From Amborella trichopoda (lineage: Eukaryota; Streptophyta; Magnoliopsida; Amborellales; Amborellaceae): a stretch of DNA of 64,000 nt. Below, piece after piece: positions 54,896-64,000 of this stretch; position 1 is the first letter of the stretch; each line of letters opens with the position of its first letter. The translations under genes were made by a program, and so were the position numbers. The notes under the pieces were generated by a model. It searched no databases, was not told the origin of the DNA, and saw nothing but the letters and a program-made list of their open reading frames with translations. The stretch spans positions 3,427,012 through 3,491,011 of the forward strand of contig NW_006499207.1 of assembly GCF_000471905.2 (NCBI RefSeq). Direction: 5' to 3'.

Positions 54896-56266
54896 CTTCT
54901 TTTCCTCCCCTTAGTCAAAGTGGTGTTAAAAGAAATTGTTAGGGACCTAGATTGTCTGAAACTTCGAAAGGTGGGTGGTGGAGGAACAAAATCAGAAATC
55001 CAAAGAGATTCTGAACATCCAAGGGCAGTATCCTATATTTTCAAGACTCTGTTTCACTCGAAACTCTAGAGAACTCTCCTTAAATTGCAATACAAGAGTT
55101 GAGGTTGGAAGATAAAGAAATATTTGATGATTCCTTATCTCGAATATTTATGTAAGGACCCGATTTGCTCACATAGGGTCCATCAAAGGGGGTCACAAGT
55201 GGTTAAACTGTAAGACCTACATTAAAAGAAAACCACCCCCAACAGGGGCAACAAAAAGAACAAAAAAAAAACTCCACAGTTGTATGAGTATAACTGCCGA
55301 CTACACTGTCCATCACTGCATGACGTTAAGCTGCTTAGAGGGCTCTATGGTTGCAGGAGCTAAAACTACTAACCAACCTTGTTCTTCAAAATTATCTTCC
55401 TCTTTTCAAAATTTTCACTATATGTTTGTGTTTTTAAAAACTTTAATTTCTTTATTAAAATCGTAGCTTGTCCCGGCTCTGGGTTCTATTTCAAACCTCC
55501 CCTTACTTTCAAAATTTCTAAAATGAATTTTAAAAAATAAAGGAGCTTGGACACCCGTATATGATGATCACCGTGTTGTCGCGATTACCTCGTTGTTGCC
55601 TCGTCTCTTTCTTCGGAATCGGCCCTACAAGTCTTTTCCTATAGAAAGCCTTAGAAAATTCTGAGGAAATTTAGGAAAATGCAAGTTTGCAGATTTGAAA
55701 CTGAAGTTAATGGCATGGCCAGAAAATCCAACTTGAGTTTTAAGCTTGTGTAACTCACCGACATCTCACGCTGTAAAACCCTAGGAGGAAAAATGCCCTA
55801 GGTGGGTGAGCTTCGTGAGCGCAATAACTTTGAGGGATAGTTGGTGTGCCCTCTGACCACGGGCCATAAAGAACAAATTTTCAATATCTGCATTATTCTC
55901 TCTTTTCTTAAATCTATAGACAACCTTAGGAAACCTTAAGGAGATCAAAGAAAATTCCAGGGTAAAAATTTTTCTGAAAAACTGCTGAAGTTAAGTGGCA
56001 TGGCCAGAAAATCCAACTCGAGTTTCAAGCTTGTGTAACTCATCGACATCTCATGCCGGAAAGAGTAGGAGGAAAAATGCCTTAGGTGGGTGAGCTCGAT
56101 GAGTGCAATGACTTGGAGGGATAATTGATGTGCCCTCTGACCACGTAACTTCAGAAAAAAATCTTTGACGTTCACCTGCCCCTCGAAGGATAGGGAACAT
56201 CAGAGAGTCTATTTCTTTGCCACTCACTTGTTGCTCGAAGGATAGGGAGTGCCAAAGAGGAGCAAC
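54896..56266. other. Element B internal region right of the gap
   Basis: No RT, RNase H or integrase motif is seen. 55690-55900 and 55940-56150 are a tandem pair of about 260-bp offset (TGGCATGGCCAGAAAATCCAACT.GAGTTT.AAGCTTGTGTAACTCA.CGACATCTCA), a feature of the 3' untranslated part. Confidence 0.6.
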
Positions 56267-57497
56267 TGTGGACACCCCATATTAAATGGTAAATTATATG
56301 GTTTTTAGAACCCTTAGGATCACACTTAATCTACTAAACCCAGATCCATAGTTTACACAGCCTATCCTATGACCCAGAACTAGTTTGCCTACGCGGAACT
56401 CTGTAGAAACTCTGTAGAAACTCTGTTTTGTCCCAGATTTTTTTAAACGCCATGTTTTACCAAAAAAGCATTAAAAATAGTAAAAAAAAATGTTTTGATC
56501 CAAATTTTCTTTGAGAACTTCACAAGTGGTTGAGGAAGACACCCAAATTGAAAAACATCAATTTGGACAAGTTTTGGTTTGGGCGACACAAGGTGTGCCG
56601 CCCAGGCGACACAAGGCGTGTCTCCCAAGTCATCTTGCAATTGCCTTGTTTTACTAAAACAATCATTAAAAATAGTAAAAAAATCCATTTTGACCCAAAT
56701 TTTCTCTGAGAGATTCAAAAGAGTCTGAGGAACACACTAGAAGGGAAAAATAATCTCAATTTGGAACCAAATTGGTGTGTGCGACACGGGGCGTGCCACC
56801 CAGGCGATACAATGCGTGCTGCCCAGCCGACACAAGGTGTGCCGCATAGGCGACACGACGTGCCGCCAGGGCAACACAACTCGTGTCGGCCTTCCCAAAA
56901 TTTGCATCTTTAACAGAGGGATTTGTTTATTATGCGTGCATATCCTTCCCAACAAGCTTTGACCCCTATAATCGTGGTCATTTGGTGGGGGACGAAGAAA
57001 ACGCTTAGAGATAGTGAGAGAAAAAGCTTGAGAAATAGAGATTGAAACCCTAGAGCTTTAGAGAGATTAGAAACCGTAGAACTAGATTCTTGGACCTTCA
57101 ACCCTTAAGCCTGAGAGAGCCTAAAACCATCTATAGGGCACAACCACCCAATACTGAAGGGACTTGCTGGCTAATATCCGGATCAGAGAGTCAAAAGATG
57201 ACTGGTTTTGATACGGGTGAGCCCCAAAGGGCTCGAGTGTCCCAAGCCATCTGACCTAGTTTGGTATCATTTTCTTCCTTTTTTTTATTCTTATTTCATT
57301 AGTTAATTTGGATCATGCTGGCCCTGCCACAGATCTGAGAGTAGATCTGCTAGCTTCCATGCAGATCTGGCCTTAGATCTAAATTCGATATGTCCCACTT
57401 TCTTTGCCTCTTCATTTCCTTCATTTTTCATTAGTTTTAAGGTGTCAGATAAGAGAGATCTTCATTTCCAGATCTGTCAGATTTTTCATCGTAAATA
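56267..57497 (+). repeat. 3' LTR of element B
   Basis: It begins TGTGGACACCCC at 56267 and pairs with the 5' LTR throughout. A purine-rich stretch (GATAGGGAGTGCCAAAGAGGAG) precedes it, in the place of a polypurine tract. Confidence 0.82.
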
Positions 57498-58505
57498 AAC
57501 CTGCATGGAGGGATGGTCTCGTCATTTGGATAAAAGATCACTGGGGCATTTTTGTCATTTGTGCTTAATTTTTTGTTTTGTTTTGGATTTCTTTAATTGT
57601 ATTTAAGCTTGAATTTTGAGCATCCACCCTCGTTTGGTGAATCCTCTACATAAGCAAGCTTTTGTTAGGGAACGACGCCCAAACCCCTCCCCCTTTTTCT
57701 GACCCTTCTTTTTGGAAGCTTTAATACCCCTAAAGGCTAGGAAGAATCAAGGCCATATTTTTGAAGCCAAATCAATGAGGAACGACCCCCAACCGATCCC
57801 CCTTTTTCTTAATCTTCTTTTTGGAAGCTTCAATATCCCTAAAGGCTGGGAAGAATCGAGGCCAGATTTTTCTTGTTAGCTTGTTTTTCTTTGTGAGCCC
57901 TTTGAGGGAGAGACAGAAAACTTTGAGAGAAAAGGGATACCCCTGAGTGCGCGGTCCTGTGAGTACCCCGGTCGCGTGGGTCACCCCCATCTCTCCTAAA
58001 CTGAGTCATCCTTTCTCCCTCTCTCTTACTCTCACCTCCGCATGCGCGACCTTGTCCGCATGGCAGCTTGCGTCCATCCACAAACCCGTAGATGTGAGCA
58101 ATCCCACGGGTCTTGACCCTCAGGTTTCTCTACACCCCCCTTAGCGGCCAGCAAGCCCCCTCCGAGAGGGCAACCAAGGAGGAGGAACATTTGGATTCCA
58201 CCCTAATAATGGAGAAAGTGTGAGAGGAGAGAGGTTGTAAGCTTGAAGAGAGCTCCTGTCCAAACCACGTTGACGAGCAGCAGGAGGGCTTCGTAATTGC
58301 TCTAAGAGGACCATCTGCCCGAGCGTGTCCCCGAACCCCCAAAGTGGCGTAAGAGCATTCGTGCTCCAATCACAAAAATTTCTCTCATTGTCAGCCTCCT
58401 ATCCGCTAGCACGAGGGCCTGCGCGTGCCCTACGCGCTGGACCTCTGTGGTTGTTTGAGAGATTCCAGCTCTCTTTGGAGGGAAACCAGGACCCCACCGA
58501 CATCA
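57498..58505 (+). mobile_element. 5' LTR (right part) of element C
   Basis: The stretch ends GACATCA at 58505 directly before a primer-binding site. It contains a 110-bp tandem pair (GGAACGAC.CCCAA...CCCCCTTTTTCT, at 57669 and 57779). Its right 290 bases match the scrap at 48690-48985. The left border next to element B is not clear; element B may have inserted into it or beside it. Confidence 0.55.
57669..57885. repeat. 110-bp tandem pair
   Basis: GGAACGACGCCCAAACCCC...TTCTTTTTGGAAGCTTTAATACCCCTAAAGGCTAGGAAGAATC recurs after 110 bases with few changes, ending in AGGCCA.ATTTTT both times. Confidence 0.85.
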
Positions 58506-58506
58506 G

Positions 58507-58525
58507 TTGGCAACTCCACTAGGGA
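58507..58525 (+). promoter_or_regulatory. Primer-binding site of element C
   Basis: TTGGCAACTCCACTAGGGA begins one base after the LTR end (CATCA|G). Nearly the same stretch is found at 61897 in element D (TTGGCAACTCCATTGAGGA), so both use the same primer type. Confidence 0.65.
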
Positions 58526-59186
58526 CATGTCACCCTATCATTGGCTTGAGCCGTCTCTAGGTACTAACCTCTCTTTCTCCTATTTTCACTTTTGCTATGG
58601 GATCGGCTTATCCCTCCTTCCTCCGGGTCGGGGAGTTCTACATCCTCATACCTGCGACTACTCATGGGAAGGCTCGACCGTTCGGTCCTCCCTCCTTTGC
58701 GTGCCCTCTATCCAATCATCCTGGCTCAACCATCCCGGCCTCCACTGGGAAAGTTCGGGGCATGAACCCTCAGGCCCCTTCCCCTGCCTCTGCTACCGTT
58801 GGGGGAAGACCCCTTTAAGCCCACTGCACAAGCGACCCTATTGTGCTCCCTCACAAAAGCACCTTGTTGCTGACGGGCACCCCACCAGCTGTAGACCCCA
58901 AAGCGGTCCCTATTCCGCCACTCCTCCTCACTCGATTGATCCTAACGGGACTACCGCCACTATGGATAGGCCAAAGACGACCCCGCCTGCATCACACATG
59001 GGCGTCGCCAACATTGGCATCCCCGTGCTCATACCACCCGCTGACAATCACCATGCTAGCTCGTGCGGTTACTCCATCTTGCATACTTATGTCTATAAAC
59101 TCTCGAGTGGCCTTGTTTGAAGACATTTTTCAGCACCATGAGTCTCCGATGAGGAATAAAATAGAGAAGCCGGTCAACAAAGCCTG
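58526..59186 (+). mobile_element. Leader/internal remnant of element C
   Basis: The stretch TCCGGGTCGGGGAGTTCTACATCCTCATACCTGCGACTACTCATGGGAAG matches the leader of element D (TCCGAGTTGGAGATTTTCTCATCCTCGCACTCGTGACTGTCCCGGGGAAG at about 62010). Elements C and D are therefore related. The internal region stops near 59186, where element D seems to begin. The 231-codon frame starting at 58425 spans LTR and leader and is not a gene. Confidence 0.55.
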
Positions 59187-60379
59187 ATAAACATTGGAAA
59201 TTTAAATAGTCTCAGAATGGCCCCAAAACAAGTCAAGATTTTCATAAAGACTCCTAAAAGTCTCCTGCCAATTTTTGTTGCATTCCGATATGTCTAAGGC
59301 AGTGCAGACTGAGAAACAATTTCGACAGAATCAACCTCTAGTACTCTGAAACATACCTCAAAACTAGAACTATATTTTTGGTGTGTCAAACTACTGTGGG
59401 ACCACTGCTATTGGATTCAACGTGGTTGAAAATCCCTATGGGTCACATTTCTGCTTAATAGGGTTCTCCTCGACAAAGTTATAGGTAAGAGACTAAAAAG
59501 GAGTAGGCCGCACACTATTCCCATGCAGCCTCATTGCACCAAATCACCATTAATGGTGATTATTTTCGGGTAGTGACTTTGAAGACCCATATCTCACTCA
59601 TTTCGAGTTGGATCATTCTCAAACTTTGTGTGCGTGTTTGTCTCATCGAGTCGAGCGTTTCGATATGTACACAATGCCCGAACGTGGAGAAAAGCTAGAG
59701 AGAAGCTGCTAATATGTGAAGAAAGTTGCAGGAAAATGACCAGCAACACGCCTCGCTCGAGCGGTCAAATCATGGCGGTCACGTATCCGATCGACATGAG
59801 ACCAGTTCCATCTCTTGCGTAAGGTTCGTGGCTATCACTAGTTTGAACTCTACGCATGATGAACGGTCGACTTTCGCACACAAAGCCAATAACATGACTG
59901 CAAATTTCGGTGCTGAAATTCTAAATTCCAGCCAAAACTCAAAAGTTGAGAAATCTTCGTCCAGACACGAAATCCAGCTGCGTTTGTTGCCACGTGATAG
60001 TGACGACATGCTCAGTGTGATACAGTAAAGAAATCATGGAAAAAACATCAAGAAACAAGAACACTGTCGATCCGATGTTTCTAAGATTCATCCAAATTTC
60101 ATGTCACATGATCGTGGCCTAAAAACACGATTCATGGCATGAATTTAGTATCAAATCGATCGTCATGCCGAGACGAAAAAACAATCATCTTTCGGACAAA
60201 CAGGCACTAGAGCAACCCCGGATCATTTATGAAAGATCACGCACGTTCTAGTGCATATTAGAACGTTCTAGGCAAAACAATCATTTTTCACCCATTTTTA
60301 GAACTTCTTTAATTCAATTAAATCTTAATTTTTAGCAATTAGGTTTAATTTTGATCAATCCACCCATGTTTGGGCAAAA

Positions 60380-60400
60380 CTCTATATATATCACGTACTA
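60380..60400 (+). promoter_or_regulatory. TATA-box-like motif in the LTR of element D
   Basis: CTCTATATATATCACG lies in the middle of the candidate LTR, with AATAAAATATTC about 20 bases downstream and a purine-rich AGAGAAAGAGGAAGGAGAAAG stretch after that. The arrangement fits an LTR promoter. Confidence 0.45.
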
Positions 60401-60739
60401 TACTTTGCTTAATAAAATATTCATCTTTTCTCATCGTTAGGTCACATCTTGAGAGAAAGAGGAAGGAGAAAGAAACTTTTGGGTCGGTACCCCTGAGCTT
60501 AAGGTAAATCTCTTTCTCTCTCTTCCCTTCTTTCCTCTCTTCTTGTCTCTGCTCTTTTTTCTTGATCTGAACTTTTCTCAGAGGCTATGCGTGGCAGTGG
60601 CAGTGCCGTGCATGCCTCTTTTTTTCTTTTCCCCTCCTATGGTTTCACAGGTCGTGCATGACGATGGCAGCGCCATGCGCGAGCCTCTTTCTCCCTCTCT
60701 TCATTCGTCTCTATCTCTTCGCGAGGCTTGCAGACGGCG

Positions 60740-61050
60740 TTGCTCATCGCCGTCCGCTGGTATGATTTCAACGTCCCGCATAAGCGCAGACAGTGATGCC
60801 TATCGCCGTTCGCAGGGGTCTCACCCTGATGTGTACCTATCACAGATGGCGATGCCTATCGCCGCCCGCGAAGGGTCCTGGCAATACCTATTGCCGTCTA
60901 CGAGCTTCTCTCTTGCACCTTGTGCCTATCACAGAAGGTGATGCCTATCGCCATCCGCAAGCTTCTTTCATGCGTTCGATGCCCATCGGCATTCACAAGT
61001 TTCTTTCATGCACTCAGTGCCTATCGCTGCCAGCAGGTCTCTCTTGTGTG
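60740..61050. repeat. Irregular 38-56 bp tandem repeat in the LTR of element D
   Basis: GATGCCTATCGCC(G/A)(T/C)CCGC recurs at about 60795, 60851, 60940 and, changed, at 60893, 60978 and 61016, separated by TTCTTTCATGC or TCTCTTG spacers. Confidence 0.75.
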
Positions 61051-61284
61051 CCTAGTGTCATCTGTAGTTCACTGCTCACCCTCAAGCCATGAGCAACAGT
61101 GTCCAGCGTCGTCCAAAGGCCGCGCCATTGTTACTCCACAACTGTGGGTGGCGATACTTAACGCTGTCGGGACCTTCCTTCCTTTGTCGTCTCGTGGCTT
61201 CTTTTTTCTCTCTTTTCTTTTCTCTTCCTCTCTTCTCACTTGACTAAAGGTAGAACCAGTCTGGCAACACCTTAGCGGTCTAGC

Positions 61285-61430
61285 TGTCGAGTAGTATTGC
61301 TGTCGTGCTGGTCCTGAGTACCATGCTCGTCTTGCTGCCATACCAGATTAAGACAGTCATATCGACCTAGGTTTCGAGTAGTATTGCCGTCACGCCAGTC
61401 TGAGTTACCATGCCCGTTTGGCTGCCACCC
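61285..61430. repeat. 87-bp tandem pair in the LTR of element D
   Basis: CGAGTAGTATTGC.GTC..GC recurs at 61288 and 61375, each followed by GAGT.ACCATGC.CGT.T.GCTGCCA. Confidence 0.8.
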
Positions 61431-61896
61431 CGAGTCGGTCATTGCACTGGTCTAGCTATCATGCTAACCTCGTCCCCTTGTCAAGCTCTATTCTCATTTC
61501 TTTCTTTATTAGAACCTTCTTCTTCATCTCCCTAATTTCTCATGTTCTCTTCCATATGAATGTAGATTGCTCTAAGACAAGGGTGGGTCCTTCGACCCAC
61601 TTGTCTTACAAATTAACCATGATAGTGTTGTGCAAAAAACAATGAGATTGCAGGTTAAGGGAGGCAATTTCGAACCAATTGAAGCAGCTGGGGGGATTTT
61701 TGTCATGATCTAAGAGGGCGCCCAGCAAGTCTGCCCGAGTAAGTCAGGGACCCATGTGAGGTTAGTCCCCATCTCACATCCAAAATTCCTCTCTCACTAG
61801 TTGGACACCTGCCCTTGTTCTGTGAACAAGGTTCCCGAGACACGTGTTACCCAATCACCTAGATCTGGGGAGACGAGATCGAGGCATCTAACCAGC

Positions 61897-61915
61897 TTGG
61901 CAACTCCATTGAGGA
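61897..61915 (+). promoter_or_regulatory. Primer-binding site of element D
   Basis: TTGGCAACTCCATTGAGGA lies two bases after the candidate LTR end (ACCA at 61891-61894), matching the site of element C. Confidence 0.65.
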
Positions 61916-63447
61916 CTTATTACCCCTTCGTCAGTTCGTTCTCGCTTGATTAGCATCACCTTTTACTTTCTGAATTGCATTCATGGCATCTGAGTTCTTC
62001 AACTCGTTCATCCGAGTTGGAGATTTTCTCATCCTCGCACTCGTGACTGTCCCGGGGAAGCGAGCTTCTCAATCATCGTTCCCTACACTCCTCTTGAGTC
62101 ATGACTTATAGTCTGGCTCCCAGGTTCTATCCTGGATTGGTGCAAGAGGGGACTTAAAGGTCCCTAACTCCTCACTTTTTAGTCCTAGTGGACCCTCTAC
62201 CAGGGCCTTCCGCATTGGTAGCACGTTTACTACCACCCACAACATGCACCCTGCTACTGGCAAGTCCCTTGTCTGTGATATTGCTGAGGTACACCGAAAG
62301 GCTGCCCTGTCTGCTTTCGTGAAAGGCAAGCAGGTTGCTATCGCTTTTGAGGGTTGTCGCAAGGCTACTCCCCATACTCCTTCACCATCTCGAACTTCTA
62401 TACCCAGAGGCTCGACTCATGGAGGGGGAGATCCTACCTCCTGCACACACCTAAATGCTCGTGGTCCCACCATTCGAGCCACACCTCGAGGCAACTTTCA
62501 TGCTGCCTTGAGCTCGCTCCCAAGCCTAGGCCTTCTTGGGCCGAACCCAGCACGTGTCATGCATCTGCATCCCACAGCTCGGGGCAGCGTCAGTTCTGTG
62601 CCAGCTCAAGCACATGAGGGTCGACCTTTTTGTCCTCCCTCTCAGCACACACGACTTCACCCTGTGAGAGATAGGATCATACTCGGTCCTTCACAGACAC
62701 GAGCTAGTCAGCCTCCTCAGGTCGAACCAGCTCACAGAGCCCGGGCTTACCCTTAAGTTACCTGGATGACTACCTCCAAAGTTGCACGCACCAGCTTTAC
62801 AAGTTCCTCCTCGATCCCGACTCAAGCGGAGTCGTGAACCAGTTCCTTCTTTTGTCACTCTTCCTTCGCCAGACAAGCACCTCAAGATCTGATACTCAAA
62901 GGTTTTTCGTAAGAGTACTATCTTGAGTCAGCCACCCCAGATCAGCCATGCACCTGGACCTCACAAGGGAAGTTGGGGCAAAGGATTGCCGGCAGATAAA
63001 AGTTTACAACCTCTAAGACCGCAGCCTAGACTGCTCTCTATCCTTGGACCTCATTCTTTGTTCCAGCAGATAGACACAGCTCTCACATGCTTGAGAAAGA
63101 CGGGACAGTCCAAGTCTTAGGCTCGATTCTAGACTGAAGCTTATTGCAGCCTCAAGATTAAGCAGAAGAGAGGCCTATAGCTCCTGATTAAAGAGGCCTC
63201 TAAGGAAGTTGAGGTTACTATTCTTGGAAACCTCCTGTCTCACAATCCCTTCTTCCCTCTATGAGTTGTCAAGAAGCCACGGTCCTAAGACAGCCAAGAA
63301 CCGGTCATCACATGGTCGGTGCACAAGGCTTGAGTCCAGTCTAGGCATGCTGAGCCCTTATAGACCGACTTGCCACGTACGACTCACCAACCCCGGCAGT
63401 AGACCACTCCACCTGGCTCTGATCCTCCAGAAGAAACGGTCAGCGTC

Positions 63448-64000
63448 ATGGTGATCAATGAGCCGGGTGATGCCCAAGAAGAGCGGATGAACAAGTTCGA
63501 GGTGCTGATGAAGTCCATTCTCGAAAAGATGGATTGCCTAGAGGCCTCAAAGTCCCTTACTTCTCCTCCTCACCATGAGGCCAATTCCAAGCCTAGAGAG
63601 GACACAGCTCCTAGGCAAACTCCCTCACCGGCCTCCCAAGACAGATCTGCTCCCTGCATTGTCTCGCAAGCCAATATAGACGCCATGGTGACTCACAGTC
63701 TCAAGAATATGGTCCCGGGCATGCAAGAGGCGCCACTTTACCAAAAGCCGTACCCCTTGTACATCGACCAGGTGCGATTTCTCCCAAACTACGAAAAAGG
63801 GAAACTCCCCCTGTTCAGTGGTGCTACATCCCCGCATCAGCATGCTGCTCACTTTCACGTAGCTTGTCGAGAGACGGCAACTAATGGGTGACTCCTCCTC
63901 CATCAGTTCGTCAAGAATCTTGAGGGGCCAGCCTTCCAGTGGTATGCTCGGCTACCTCCAAACTCGGTACATACATAGCAAGAAATGGAGAAATTATTTT
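63448..64000 (+). mobile_element. Gag region of element D (partial at right edge)
   Basis: From MVINEPGDAQEERMNKFEVL a coiled-coil-like N-terminal stretch runs into a Pro/Ser-rich linker. It is followed by PLYIDQVRFLPNYEKGKLPLF and LEGPAFQWYARLPPNS, the core of Retrotrans_gag. The matrix continues beyond position 64000. Fossil. Confidence 0.75.

Larger units (their letters stand above)
49657..57497 (+). mobile_element. Old LTR retrotransposon (element B) with both LTRs, no visible pol
   Basis: Two direct repeats of about 1.24 kb (49657-50895 and 56267-57497) flank an internal region with a primer-binding site at 50899 and a gag region (about 53097-54840). RT, RNase H and integrase are not seen, but a 20-N gap at 54876 hides an unknown length. 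The LTRs are visibly diverged (about 85-90% alike in the best-aligned stretch, by eye), so the insertion is old. The element is broken. No matching target duplication was recognised. Confidence 0.8.
59187..64000 (+). mobile_element. LTR retrotransposon (element D), Tat-like, runs off right edge
   Basis: A long candidate 5' LTR (about 59187-61894) is followed by a primer-binding site at 61897, a leader and gag. The gag end (63448 to the window edge) has the FVKNLEGPAFQWYARLPPNS block of plant gypsy Gag. The element continues beyond the window. It is broken at least a few times in the visible part. Its left border (TGATAAACATTGG) is a guess. Confidence 0.65.

Noticed and set aside
58425-59120. 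231-codon plus-strand frame
   Set aside because: It crosses the LTR end, primer-binding site and leader of element C, so it is a GC-rich chance frame.
62244-62756. 170-codon plus-strand frame in the leader of element D
   Set aside because: Pro/Ser/Arg-rich without motif and upstream of gag; part of the element leader, not listed as a gene.
1-64000. tRNA and rRNA genes
   Set aside because: No cloverleaf-like segment with conserved GTTCGA/TGG elements and no rRNA core sequence was recognised by eye; a tRNA scan would be decisive.

Overview
The window is nuclear DNA from a flowering plant. It holds two intron-bearing host genes with plant-type protein products (methylthioribose kinase and the RNA polymerase I subunit A49), several plant-type LINEs that carry a C-terminal RNase H domain, Tat/Ogre-like Ty3/gypsy LTR retrotransposons, and many miniature DNA transposons and AT-rich tandem repeats. 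The mixture of a few gene exons in a sea of nested repeats suggests a large, repeat-rich dicot or magnoliid-type genome. The species cannot be named from the sequence. Two 20-N blocks (2226-2245 and 54876-54895) are assembly gaps of unknown true size.

Layout. 1-546: the 3' end of a LINE. 547-5500: repeats only (hAT-like miniature elements, 57-bp, 13-bp and 32-bp tandem arrays). 5520-15753, minus strand: the first four coding exons of a methylthioribose kinase gene with clean splice sites and an open frame of 290 codons. The C-terminal third is absent, so the last exon(s) either lie left of the window or are lost. Its 6.3-kb first intron is filled with a minus-strand LINE tail, a 214-bp tandem duplication and two clear hAT-type miniature elements with 8-bp target duplications. 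15754-20500: promoter, dispersed repeats and a 1.15-kb fold-back element. 20530-29080, minus strand: a fossil Tat-lineage Ty3/gypsy element. 29695-30660, plus strand: two exons of a decayed RNA polymerase I A49 gene, followed directly by a degraded full-domain LINE (to about 35925).

37284-39430: nested miniature elements and a 1.7-kb degenerate AGAGAGAAACTAT-rich satellite. 39480-44575: a second degraded LINE. 44700-49650: LINE scraps, dispersed repeats, ~100-bp repeats, a purine tract and an LTR scrap. 49657-57497: an old LTR element with both LTRs and gag but no visible pol. 57500-64000: two further related LTR elements (ends, primer-binding sites, leader and gag), the last running off the right edge.

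There is no operon-like cooperation between the genes. The only host biochemistry visible is the methionine salvage (Yang) cycle through methylthioribose kinase, and rRNA transcription through the decayed A49 copy. I saw no tRNA, rRNA, CRISPR or clearly new gene system. The most informative structures are the GCCTAGGCG-rich hAT-like miniature family with perfect 8-bp target duplications, the long fold-back element built of 38-bp units, and the in-frame 78-bp repeat array inside the Tat element.
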